Source: Lasiosphaeria ovina (Eukaryota > Ascomycota > Sordariomycetes > Sordariales > Lasiosphaeriaceae). Taken from it: DNA of 64,000 nucleotides. A program made the position numbers and the translations under genes. Location: contig JAULSN010000002.1 in assembly GCA_033439765.1 (NCBI GenBank), forward strand, positions 5,208,001 through 5,272,000, in the 5' to 3' direction. The notes under the pieces are model-generated. The model did no database searches, was not told where the DNA came from, and was given only the letters and a program-made list of their open reading frames with translations. Below, piece after piece: positions 1-10,637 of this stretch (the stretch's first letter is position 1; each line of letters starts with the position of its first letter).

Positions 1-1503
1 AATGGCGTTGTCTTCGTCTGGTGTCTGAATAGATGCCTGAGTGTGGGCGACCGAGCCTCAGTCCTTGCGAGCGAGGCCAACATCCCAATCGGCCTTTTGA
101 CGTGCGGGTTGGGCAAGTGGAGCTAGCAGCAGTAGCAACAACAAAAAAGCAGGATGAACCGGGGTACGGAGCCGCGGGCACAGGTCGACGGATGGAGCGA
201 GGTATCGAGGTAGTCCTGTCCTGTGTTGTCTAGGCGAAAATCCCAGAACCGGGCAAAGAAGGACACGGGCAGCTAAGACACGACACCGAACGAACTAAGA
301 AAAAGAAGTCGCCGGAGATTGCGGTAGGTAGCACTGCAATGTCCTTCAAAAAAACCTCGACGAGCCTAGGCAAACATACAGAGTAGGTAGACTAGATAAT
401 AAGAGAGCGTGACGAGAGCGGCTCGGCCCCTAAGCTAAGGTATGTAGTGTTGCTGTTGTATGTATGGGGCGGGCTGGAATGGGCGGGCGAGGGGCGATGG
501 ATGCCGGGGACTGGCCCGGGAAGCGAGTAGCGCTGGTCCGAACGACCCTTCAAGCCGAGGCTAATTAAGCCCGCATCGCGTCCATCGCACCCCCCCACAG
601 GAAAACCTCCAGCATCACCCCAGGCTCCTTCCCTTCCCATTGCTCTAGCGCTGCCCCTCAACTCCGACTCGACTGCCGGGATCATGGATGCTACCTTCGG
701 CGAGTCAGCAGTGCCAATTCTGCACCATTCGACGCGCATGCCATTGGCTCGGCCGCTGCCTTCGTTTCGGGCACCTGACGAACATTGGTGTCGCTTCTCA
801 AAACTGCCCGTGGGTGCAAGTGCAGTGCAGCGCGCGGGTCGTCGCGGGTTAGCGGAGATGTTACACGGGCTGGGGTCGGGCCCAAGTCGGGAGGGTCTTG
901 GATCACATGCAACGACAAAACAAACGAAGCTTTTCCATTGCTTGCTTTCGACGCTAGCCAACGGCAGTCTAACAAGGTATCTAAATAAGTGACACCTCAC
1001 CCGTCAAGCCACCGCCATCACCATCACTGCCACCCACCCACAAGCTCCTCCTCTACGGTACCGCCGCCACCGCGACGACTTCGTCGGCGAACCGGGGAAA
1101 GCAGAAAAAAAGAGAGAAAAGGGAATAAGGAAAAAGAAAAAAAGACCAGTCCTTCCTTCCCACCTGACAACTCTCGCGGTATTTGATACATCACAAAAAA
1201 GAAATTAGATCCTTTTCATACACCACATTTACTGGCACAGGACAAAAAGCCCTCGAGTCCCTTCTGACTGTGCTTCAACCATGACGCCGAGACGAGGAAA
1301 AAAAGATAATAAAAACCAAAACCAAGAATTGCCAAGACAAGGCGGAGAAGACGACCACCATGATAATGTCAATGATGATAGTGACTGTTGTTGTATGATG
1401 ATCCGTTCATATGGCCATTGGGTTGCCGGGCCACATGTTCCTCGGCCCATTGATGCTGCCCCTCCTGCTCCATGGGGGCCCCTCCGAATAGCTGCGGTGC
1501 ATT
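1..1503. other. Non-coding stretch before RSC8
   Basis: I see no convincing gene here. Open frames on both strands overlap each other and show no known protein family. A/G-rich tracts lie around 1095-1150. The part nearest 1503 is probably the 3' untranslated region of the minus-strand RSC8 gene. Confidence 0.5.
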
Positions 1504-3705
1504 CTAGGCCTCGTAGCTCTTGGTAGGCACCTCGGCGCTGAGAGGTTGCACCGACCCAACCGCCGGTGGCGCTTGGAAGCTCATCCGGTCGCCGTCCGTC
1601 ATAAGCTCGTGCGCCATCTTCAGGCCGTGATCGCCGCCCACGGCCGCCGCCGACCGGAGCCCGTCTTGTACTTGTCGCACACGCCGCTTGAAGGCGAGCC
1701 GGTCCAGGAACAACTGTTGCCGCGCCCGCTCCAGCTCTCGCCTCTCGGCCTGCAGGATCGATTCCATCTCGTTGAAATATTTGAGCTTGAGCTCCATCTT
1801 CTCCAGCGTCACGTTCACTGCCGCCGACACCAACCGTGTCATCTCGCGCTCCTCATGCGAGGCCAGGCCACCGGCTCTCGCTCCGATGGTGGCCAGGGGG
1901 ATGCTGGCGAGTGCACTGGTTGACGTAGTAGTTGTGGTCGTAGTTGTGGTGGTGACCTCGTGCCTGATGTCGACCTCCATCGAGTCGCTGCTCTCCTTCT
2001 CCTTCCCCTTGCCATTCGTCTGCCTTTCGTCCGCACCAGAGCCACCCTCGAGTTTATCGCGAAGGCTCTGCTTGAGAAGCTCAGCAGACTTATTGGCGGC
2101 CGCGGCTGTGCTTGCGGGATCGGCGAGGCTGGCGAGGAAGCCCACAACCGACATTACAGGGTTATCAACCTGGCTGAAGGGAAGCTGGCCACCATGCTGA
2201 CCAAGCATATGGAGTCCGACGGGGGCCACGAGGGTCTCAGACTCGAGATACTTGTCCTCGATATCGAGCTGCAGGAACTGCAGAACGCATTCCTCGCGTG
2301 TCCGAGTCCCGACAAACTCTGCGATCTCACCCCAGTCATCATCATAGCGCTCGAGAGCTTCGAGCAACCTGAGCGTCTCGGCGTCGCTCCAGGGCGCGTC
2401 ACGGTCGAGAATCGAAGAGTATGTGGGGTTTTCCATCCGCGTATAATGTGCCGTGCTCTGGTTCTGCGGGAGACGGCCCTCCAGGAAGCAACTCGGGCAC
2501 AGATCATACTTGGCCTTCGAGTTAAGATCCGACTGGGGGCTGTGGTAGTACACTCGGGTGCAATCAACTCCGCAGTTGAAGCAGTTTACCTTGACGATCG
2601 GAGTCTTAGTAAGTTCGTCAATTCCAGACACGCCGTTTGTCGCCGGGGTTTCGCCATTCGGTTTGCTCTCGGTCTTGTTGAGCTTGTTGTTCTTGGCGTT
2701 GGCCTCGTAGATGTTGCGCCCAACTTCCAAATTGAGCTCGCTCTTGGGGGCCGGCGTCGTGCTAGCCTTGGCATCTGTGTCCTTGCTCTGCTTCCCTTCA
2801 GAGATGGCTGGGTCTGCGACTGGCTGCCACGGCTGAAGCCCGCGAGGTGTGTCGCAGATGATCTTGAAGTGTCCGGTGAAAGGCGGGCCGACATGAGACG
2901 GCCGTTGATCGGCATCAACCTAGGGACGATTAGCATCTTCTAAACAAGGCGTCGATTTGCCGTTTCTTAAATAAGCTCACCTGGTAGTTGATCAAGCCCC
3001 ATTGTTCAAGGAAAGCGTGAACGCGCATGATGGCGCAGACATCGCCTGCCAGGTTACGTCTGCAGGCTGTCACGGTGAGATACTCAATAGGGTTCAGCCG
3101 GTAGGCGTTAATCATGAAATCGCGGTAGTCCTTATAGACTGCCGGGGTCTTGCTCCGGTTTCTGTTGTTGAAAAACTCTGGCAGGGCCTTGCGCTCAATG
3201 TTGTGGATCGTGTTCATGTCGAACCAGGTGCTATAGCTGGGAAGAACGATGGAATGCGTCTGTGAAATCAAGTGTTCCCGAGCGGCGTTTTCCATGAATT
3301 CTTTTGTCTTCACCTCGGACACGGCATCATTTGCGCCTGCACCTTCGCCACCCTGTGGCGCTTCCTGCTTCTCTGCATCGCCCATCTCCTCGTCTTCGCG
3401 CGCAGTAGATTCAGCAGGAGGGCCTTCTGGCGCGTCGAGGGGGTTGTCCATCGTCGCGCCAGGGGCGGGGGTTGTGCTATCTTGCTTGATCGTGGGCTCT
3501 GGGCCTTCGCTCATCTGCACATCTGCATATGGCGGCTCGTAAGAAAAGAGCTTTGTGCAAGCTGGGCTGTAATAATTGACTCCATACCTTCATTCTGGTG
3601 GCCAGTATTGACGGCTTCGGGGAGAGGTGGCTGCGCGAGAAGTGGATTTGCGTGCGGCGATGCACTATTTATGGGTGTGCCGTAATTGACCGAAGCCTCC
3701 TCCAT
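1504..3705 (-). CDS. RSC8: SWI/SNF-RSC chromatin remodelling subunit (Rsc8/Swi3 type)
   Basis: Core scaffold subunit of nuclear ATP-dependent chromatin remodellers (SWI/SNF or RSC), acting as a dimer. The three-exon model is 3588-3705, 2981-3522 and 1504-2919, with introns of 65 and 61 bases and a protein of about 691 residues. Visible domains in order: an acidic, proline-rich N-terminus; a SWIRM domain (about residues 130-215, containing LPSYSTWFD and NPIEYLTVTACRRNLAGDV); a ZZ zinc finger (about 330-382, CFNCGVDC then LCPSCF); a SANT domain (about 394-440, PWSDAETLRLLEALERY); and a C-terminal coiled coil rich in E, R and L. This domain order is diagnostic of the Swi3/Rsc8/Ssr family. A threonine run lies before the coiled coil. 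Size and ZZ finger favour the Rsc8/Ssr2 form over Swi3, but the two cannot be separated with certainty. The start at 3705 opens the frame that splices in phase into exon 2. It is divergent from ETFA. Confidence 0.9.
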
Positions 3706-4383
3706 GGCGAAGATGGTGAGGCTGGTGAAGGGGAGATGGGGTGGATGATTTGAAATGTTCGAGATCGACGGGCGAGTTGAAGATGGGGCGGAACCAATGG
3801 AATCAATCAAACCGAAATATAAATGAATCACTAGAGCGCGTCGCCCAACGTTATGAAGAAATTCGTGACGCGGCAGGGCGGATGGAAGGGGATGAAATAA
3901 CGACGTCGGCCGGCGCAAGACGTGGTTTTGCGATGGCCTTTTCCAAGGGGGACGGTTCGTGATAGTCGGTCGCGTTTGGAGAATCTTTCGCGCCAGGCAC
4001 GGTGAAGGGGCCGGGACCTGCGGTCGCCTGAGCTGGCCCCAACCTCCAGCGCTGCCAAGAGACTGCCAAAATCCAGAGTCACGTGGAGTGCACGGGCTTT
4101 CTTGCCTGTGCAACGAATGAGCGAGATCTCGCACAGCCACAGCGATCTCGAGGCCCCTGCGCCGGGCTGCAAAGCCACTTTCAGACTTGAGCCGATTCGC
4201 TGCTAACCTCGGGCCGCCGCAACCCGTCATCATTCATTCGATGACCCTGGATTCGTGGAGATCGAGTGCTAAACTCAGGACCTAAATTACAGTATCGTGC
4301 ATCGTCCAAGGTTTTTCGCCAGCTCCCGTCCTTGAGGCCCCCGGTGCACCAAACTCCCCCGAAACCGACCAATTGCCACCACG
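3706..4383. promoter_or_regulatory. Divergent promoter region RSC8/ETFA
   Basis: A 678-base spacer between two outward-facing start codons, so it should hold both promoters. Frames crossing it show no family resemblance. I recognise no specific operator. Confidence 0.5.
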
Positions 4384-5564
4384 ATGCTGCCAGCCGGTCA
4401 CCGAGCGTTTTCGGCGCTCGTCCGCCCCAGGTGGCGCGAGGCAGCGACAGTGACGCCTACCTCGGTGCTCAGATACCCCGCGGCGCTGCGCCGATTGCTG
4501 TCGGTGCTGGCCGTCCTCGAGCAGCGCGAAGGAAAACTCAACACTGGGTCGCTGAGCGCCATCACAGCAGCAAAACAGCTCGGCGGGTCCGTCCACGGCT
4601 TCGTTGCCGGAAGCAGCATCAAGGCCGTGGCCGACGAGGCGGCCAAGGTGGCGGGCGTCGAGAAAATTATAGCCGTGAACAACGGCGCATACGACAAGGT
4701 AGGCCCACCTCTGCTAATAACCCCCGGCGCGACATGATTCCTTTCTTGTAGGGCTGTCTTGTCTATCTTGGGTTTCTGGAAGGCTTATATGAGGGCGGAA
4801 AACGAAAAAAAAAACAGGGCCTGCCCGAGAATTATGCGCCGCTGCTAGTCGAGAACATCAAGAAGGGCGGGTACACGCATGTGATTGCTGGGCACACGGC
4901 CTTTGGCAAGAACCTGATGCCGCGCGTGGCGGCGCTGCTCGACTCGCAGCAGATTTCCGACATCACGGCCATCGAGGACGACAAAACGTTTGTGCGGCCC
5001 ATTTACGCCGGCAACGCCATCGCGACAGTCGAGTCCTCGGACGCCATCAAGATCATCACCATCCGGGGCACCGCCTTCGCAGCTGCAGAGGTTGCCGGCG
5101 GCTCGGCCGCCGTGGAGGACGGCGTAGATCCCAAGGCCGAGAGCGCCACGGAATGGGTGTCGGAGAACCTGGCGACCTCGGACCGGCCGGACCTAGCCAC
5201 GGCGCCCAAGGTGGTGTCGGGAGGGCGGGGGCTCAAGTCCAAGGAGGAATTCGACCGGATCATGCTCCCGCTGGCGGACTCGCTGGGCGCGGCCGTCGGC
5301 GCGTCTCGGGCGGCCGTCGACAGCGGGTATGCGGACAACAGTCTCCAGGTCGGGCAGACGGGCAAGGTGGTTGCGCCGCAGCTGTACCTGGCGGTCGGGA
5401 TATCGGGAGCCATCCAGCACTTGGCCGGCATGAAGGACAGCAAGGTGATCGCCGCCATCAACAAGGACGGGGATGCGCCCATCTTCCAGGTCGCCGACGT
5501 CGGGCTGGTGGGGGATCTTTTTGACAAAGTACCAGAGTTGACCGAGAAGTTAAACAAGGCATAG
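4384..5564 (+). CDS. ETFA: Electron transfer flavoprotein alpha subunit, mitochondrial
   Basis: FAD-binding subunit of the ETF heterodimer of the mitochondrial matrix. It takes electrons from acyl-CoA and other dehydrogenases and passes them to ETF-ubiquinone oxidoreductase. Two exons, 4384-4698 and 4818-5564, are split by a 119-base intron and give 353 residues. The first residues are rich in Arg and Ala with few acids, as in a mitochondrial presequence. The C-terminal FAD domain is very well conserved: [14 protein letters not shown], then QVGQTGKVV, then [17 protein letters not shown], then [16 protein letters not shown]. Length fits the family. The ATG at 4384 is the first in frame and opens the presequence. 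The gene converges with ARH1, 86 bases between stop codons. Confidence 0.95.
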
Positions 5565-5650
5565 ATTATAAAGTGGTGTTAATATTTACACAATATATAC
5601 ATGTACTACTACTGTACGCACGCGCCCATGCGTGGCAGGGTGTCCAGTCC

Positions 5651-7479
5651 CTACCTGAGCACAGCTAGCATGTCGGCCGTCTTTGTAAACTTCTCCCTCT
5701 CTTTCCCAACGGGCCGACCCCTTTCTTTTTCAGCGCCGTCGATCCTCCGCCAGTCCGCCCACGTCACCACTTGGGCACTACCAATCCCTGTCTCGCTGCG
5801 GACCCCCTCCCAGCCCGAGGCGGCTTGCTGCGGGCAGAGAAACGAAGCGCCCGAGGCGAAGTCCTTGGCTATCGCATCAGCCGTCGCGAACGCATCCTCC
5901 ATGGTCGACGCGATCACCCCCGTTGGCCCGCGCTTGACCCAGCCGGCGCAGTACAGGCCCGGGAAATGGCCAAAGGACATGGTGGCCTCCTGCGTGCGCT
6001 CCTCGTGCCAGACGCGGCCCTGGCCGTCGTTGCTGATGACGCCGCGCCGGTCGTCAAAGGGCACGCCGATGTCGGCGAACTCGGGCAGCGGCGCCGACTT
6101 ATAGCCGATCGACTTAAACACCAGCGACGACGGGACCTCGACCATCTCGCCCGTGCCTAGCGCCCACGCCGCCGGATCGAACGCCGCCGACAGCGTCGTA
6201 CGCTCAAACACGGTCGACCCGACTCGCGACGCGTCGTCGTGCCTAGCCCGGAACTCCTTCGGCGTCAGGCAAAAGTCGAGCGACCACGACTTGCTGGGGG
6301 GGGCGTCGGGTGGTGGTGCGCCGCCGCCCGACTCCTTGACGAGGATCTCCATGAGCCTCCGCTGGGCGCGCGGGAGCTTCTTGATGTCCTCGGGGATTAG
6401 TGTCCTGTCCACGGGGTGGAAGGCGACGTCCGAGAGTCTCATCAGCTCCCGGACTTCCTTTATTGTGAATGCAGCCTACGGAGCGGATTAGTCGGTCGGT
6501 CAGCTAGCTGCTGCCTTTGGCTGCTGTCATTTTTTTGCGCCATGTGTCTGCAACAACTCTGTAGTAAAAACAACAAGGGTCAGGGGATACTCACCTGCAT
6601 GGGACCACGGCGTCCGACCACGTGGACTTTCTTGACCTTGCTCCTGGACAGGGCGTCGAGGGCGTGCGCGGCGATGTCGGACCTCCCCAGCACGTCGACG
6701 TCCTCGAGCAGCATCCGCGCGACGTCCATGGCGACGTTGCCCTGGCCGACGACGACGGCCTCGTCGCCCTGGGTGAGGTCCGGGGCGAGGTCGGCGTGCT
6801 CGGGCAGGCCGTTGTACCAGCCGACGAACTCGCGGGCCGAGTACACGCCCTTCAGGGCCGCCTCGCCGGGGACGCCCAGCGTCTTGTCCATGGAGGCGCC
6901 GTAGGCGAACACGACGGCGTTGTAATGGCGCAGGATGCTGCCCAGCGGGACGGTGCTCCCCTCGGCGTGCTTGTTGGGCCTGCCGACTGACACGTTCCCG
7001 ATGAAGGTGAAGTCGGGCGACGAGGCCACCTCGTCAAACTTTTCCTGGCACTTCTGTAGACCCCGACACATATTAGGCAAGCTATTCTAAAATCGAGTCT
7101 CATGTCATGCATGCAGAGAGTATGCATCGCATGCCATCTGCATGTGTGAGTGTGCGTGTGCGCGTGTGTGTACCTTCACCTCGGGGTGGTCTGGGGCAAC
7201 GCCAAACCGTACCAGGCCAAAGGGCACCGGCAAGGCCTCGTACATGTCGACTTTTGCGCCGCCGATTTTGGACATGGCTCGGTACGCCGTGTAGAAGCCG
7301 GCGGGGCCGGAGCCGATGACGGCTATCCGGAACGGGTGTTCGGAGGCCGAAAGTGGGCTTGACGATGACGATGACGATGATGCGCATCGCGACGTCGTGC
7401 ATTGGCTCGGTGACGCCCTCAGTGTACGCTGCCATCTGGCGCAAACCGCCCGGGGCCTTGCCCGCGCGACGAAAGCCAT
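5651..7479 (-). CDS. ARH1: NADPH:adrenodoxin/ferredoxin oxidoreductase, mitochondrial
   Basis: Mitochondrial FAD enzyme that moves electrons from NADPH to the mitochondrial ferredoxin (Yah1), for Fe-S cluster assembly and heme A synthesis. Three exons (7174-7479, 6595-7053, 5651-6475) with introns of 120 and 119 bases give about 529 residues. The N-terminus is Arg/Ser/Ala-rich, as a matrix presequence should be. It is followed by the FAD dinucleotide-binding motif IAVIGSGPAGFYTAYR and VRFGVAPDHPEVK. In the middle is the NADPH-binding Rossmann motif VVVGQGNVAMDVARMLL. Near the end is the GVIASTMEDAFATAD segment typical of adrenodoxin reductases. I chose the ATG at 7479 because the open frame upstream begins without an ATG. 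A Gly/Pro-rich insertion lies around 6290-6330. Expected family length and motifs are all present. Confidence 0.93.
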
Positions 7480-8110
7480 GGAGATGGTGCAATGCGACAA
7501 ATCGAGATATTAGACTACAGCAGGTGGCAATTGGTGGCGTGCATGTAAAGCGGTACCATTGCGGGTTGATGCAAATAGTTGGATATCTAAAAGGGCGGAC
7601 CTGTTGATGATAGTCTCGAAAAGCCGGGTTGCAGCTCCGGCCCCTCGCCGCCTCTGAGCTACGTTACGGATTTGTCGGCGATTGGGCTCGGACATGCAGC
7701 GGGTCTGGCGGCGATATCCGTAGATTCTTAGAGTATTCGTACTTATCTTGACAATAGCGCCAGCAATTGCCTTAATTACCTGGTAGCACCTACCCGACTT
7801 TAATGAGCGTGAAATGTTTCGGCGCACGCTGCAGGCAAGCCAATGAATTTCCCAGCCGTCATGTCACGGCGTCTCTGTGTGTCGTTTGTGCCTGCCTTTC
7901 CAATGCAACCAAATCAAGCGGGCGGTTCGCGGTTGCCCTGCCAACCCACATTGGGACGGTCCTTCCCAAGCTGCAGGAACTCAAACATCCCGCAATCCCG
8001 CCTCCAGCAGCTTCCAGCAACTGTCGCAACCAGGAAGACCCAAGAAAAACTCCACCACCAGACAATCGCAAAATTGAGCGCGGGTCGCAAGTTGCAGTTC
8101 GCCGGTCGCA
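7480..8110. promoter_or_regulatory. Divergent promoter region
   Basis: A 631-base spacer between the start codons of ARH1 and the membrane-protein gene at 8111. No conserved reading frame or RNA gene is apparent. Confidence 0.45.
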
Positions 8111-10139
8111 ATGATGGTGGGCGCCCAGCAGCCGTTCATTTACGAGGCAGTCACGAACAGCGATAGTCGCTTCCCAGCCACAACCTTCGACCCCAAAGCT
8201 GTCACGCGTGCCAGCTACGAGCCAAAACCGCAAAAGCCAAAGCAAAACGGCCCGCTTGTCTCGATCAACCGTCATCCCGAGTAAGATCCCCAACCCAGCC
8301 CAACCCCACACCACCACCCCATCCATTCATCCATTCATTCCTCACTCTCCATTCCTCCTGCCCGGCATGGCATGGTATGGATTGGATTGGATAGGATTGG
8401 ATCAAGCCCAGGATGATGAGCGCTGACCATGCGACCGACGCTGATTGCATTGCAGCGCCCACGTAGTGCCCGGCCAGAGATCATGGAATTTCAAGCCAAT
8501 GAGCTTCAGGGCCAAGGGCTGGATCAAGGGAATGAGACGTGTGCAGCTGGGGTTCCGCCTTCTTGAGCTGATCGCCGCCATCGGCATCTTTGTGCTCATG
8601 ATTCTCATCACCAATGTTGACGACCTCCCGGGCTGGGTCATCCGGATCACGCTTGGTGTCACGGCACTTCATTGCCTCTACAGCATCTATCACCTTTCGC
8701 GGCCCGCCAATGGGCGCACTCCTGGGACTTCGGCAGCTTATCACATCTTTTCTGGTGTCTCCGATCTCTGCGTCTTGCCCCTCTATACCTACGGAGTCCT
8801 CACTACGCGCGACCATGGCCTCACGGAATGGATGCCTAGGTGGTCTTCCAACAAGAAGCTCATGGACTTCTTTGTTCCGGCCGTGTACTATGGACTCATT
8901 ACCGCCGTGGGTCTCCATACCGTCTCGCTCGCAATCTCACTGTGGCTTGGTGTCATGTTCCGGCGCATCACCATGATGCCGCCAGACATGAACCCTCTAG
9001 AGAGCAACCTGACGTCGCGGTCGCACAAGAGAAACAAGTCGTCTGTCGCGGTTTCGAGCTATGCGGGTAGCGAGATGCGTACTGGCACCCCCCTTGAGGA
9101 CCGGCGCCGCTCCGGCACCCCCTACGAGGATGTAGCTCGAGCTCCCAAGGTTCCTTTCATGCATACACGCCAGGGTTCGCAGACGACCTTTGGCACCCGC
9201 GACTCCCGACAGGATCTTCCGAGCCGCCAGAACCAGCTGTCGCCCAGCAGTTCTCCCCGGAATTCTGTAACGCCTCAGGAACTGAAGCGCATGTCGGCGC
9301 CCCCACGCTCGTCACACCGCAGCTCTTACATGGAGATTCCCCTGGGCGAGACCGGCGAGACCACTTCGCGTCCCAACTCCGGCTACTCGCGTCCAACTAG
9401 TAGTCGCCCAAGCAGTGGTACCGTGGCTTCGTACCGGGCAGAACCTGTTGAGGCTGCGCAAACAGTCCAGCCACGGGCTGCCAAGTTTAGCGAGGCGTGG
9501 TATGCTTCCGAATCCCTTGTCCAGCGTACACAGCAACGCAACCGAGCCATGAACCAGACCAAGCTCGTCTCCCAAAGACGAACTTATGAAGCCCTGGACC
9601 AGCGCTACGACATGGGCGAGACCGACTCGGAGAACGAGAACGACTACAAGTTGGACGCTACGAAAGGGTCGGATGACGAGAACGACGCAAGTGATCTTGG
9701 CGCCGCCTCCGTCCCCGGCCACCCGAACCCGCTCCGGTCGAACCCCACTCCTGCGCCTCGTCGTCCCAACACTCCGTTCAAAGGCTCACAGAACTCGGCG
9801 CTGTCAGACGTCGACCTCAACGACCGTCGCGTCAGTGGGAGCCATGACATTGCGGACGAGAAGAAGTCCAATAGCGCCGCGATGTGGCAACAACGCAACC
9901 GAGACAGCTCGATCCAGCCCGAGAGCGCCTTCTTCTCGAAGCCTTACGGAGATCTCAAGCCAGGCACGCCGCCCGTCATGGTTGGCAGCACTCGGCAGGT
10001 CTCGTCTGGCAACGACTACGACTTGAGCGCGGGCGTTGGATCCAATGCCTTTGGCCGCCGCCATGTCAGCGGGAAGGCCGCCGAGGAGGGGAGAGCTGGC
10101 CAGAACAGATTCTCCCGCTACGGTGTGCTGAACGGGTAA
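8111..10139 (+). CDS. Four-helix membrane protein with long disordered tail, function unknown
   Basis: I do not recognise a named family. Two exons (8111-8280, 8456-10139) are separated by a 175-base intron containing a short GGATT-type repeat near 8380-8402; the protein is 617 residues. About 90 N-terminal residues are soluble. Four hydrophobic segments follow, near residues 92-112, 118-138, 152-172 and 203-230, spaced like a MARVEL-type or other small tetraspan protein. Both ends should face the cytosol. The remaining 380 residues are low in hydrophobics and rich in Ser, Arg, Pro and Asn, with acidic patches (TDSENENDYKLD), which suggests a phosphorylated cytosolic tail. The start uses the first of two adjacent ATGs; the second is also possible. 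It converges with PMS1. Confidence 0.8.
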
Positions 10140-10637
10140 GAGGCCCTATAGAGGACGGGAGTGGAGTTTACAGCCTCTTGTCTGGGAGAGTGTGCCACGG
10201 CGGTGTGTATGCGCGGCGGGGGATGGGGGAGCGGGTTTGGTAGGGCACGTGGGGGATATATCATGTGGAGTTTGCATGCATGGAAAATGCTTGGGGTTTT
10301 CTATTCCTCTGGCGTTTACGGGGTGTTTTTCGGGGATAATTTGGAGACGGCCGCCAGGCTGTTCAGTGGCGTGTGCCGGAATAATGGTGTCTTGTCGTTT
10401 CTGACGGCTTTCCGTTATTTATTTATGTTTGTGTATTAGAGATAGTTTGTCGTTGTCCAAAAGGTCCTTTTCCTCAGAGAAGAGTACAAATGAAAGAGGA
10501 AACACTAGTAATTCTTGGTTCTAGGAGTACCCTTTTGTAAGAGACGTTATATATACAGAAACACATGTAGACAAGGTGTTTTATTCTTATTGAAAATATT
10601 TAGACGTAAATCAACCCAGATGATCCCCATCTATCTA
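10140..10637. other. Convergent 3' untranslated spacer
   Basis: A 498-base gap between two facing stop codons, AT-rich after about 10380. It probably holds the 3' untranslated regions of both neighbours. No gene seen. Confidence 0.5.

Noticed and set aside
392..1000. 202-codon minus-strand frame near the window start
   Set aside because: Overlapped by other open frames on both strands, biased to Arg/Ser/Pro as expected from GC-rich non-coding DNA, and without any motif.
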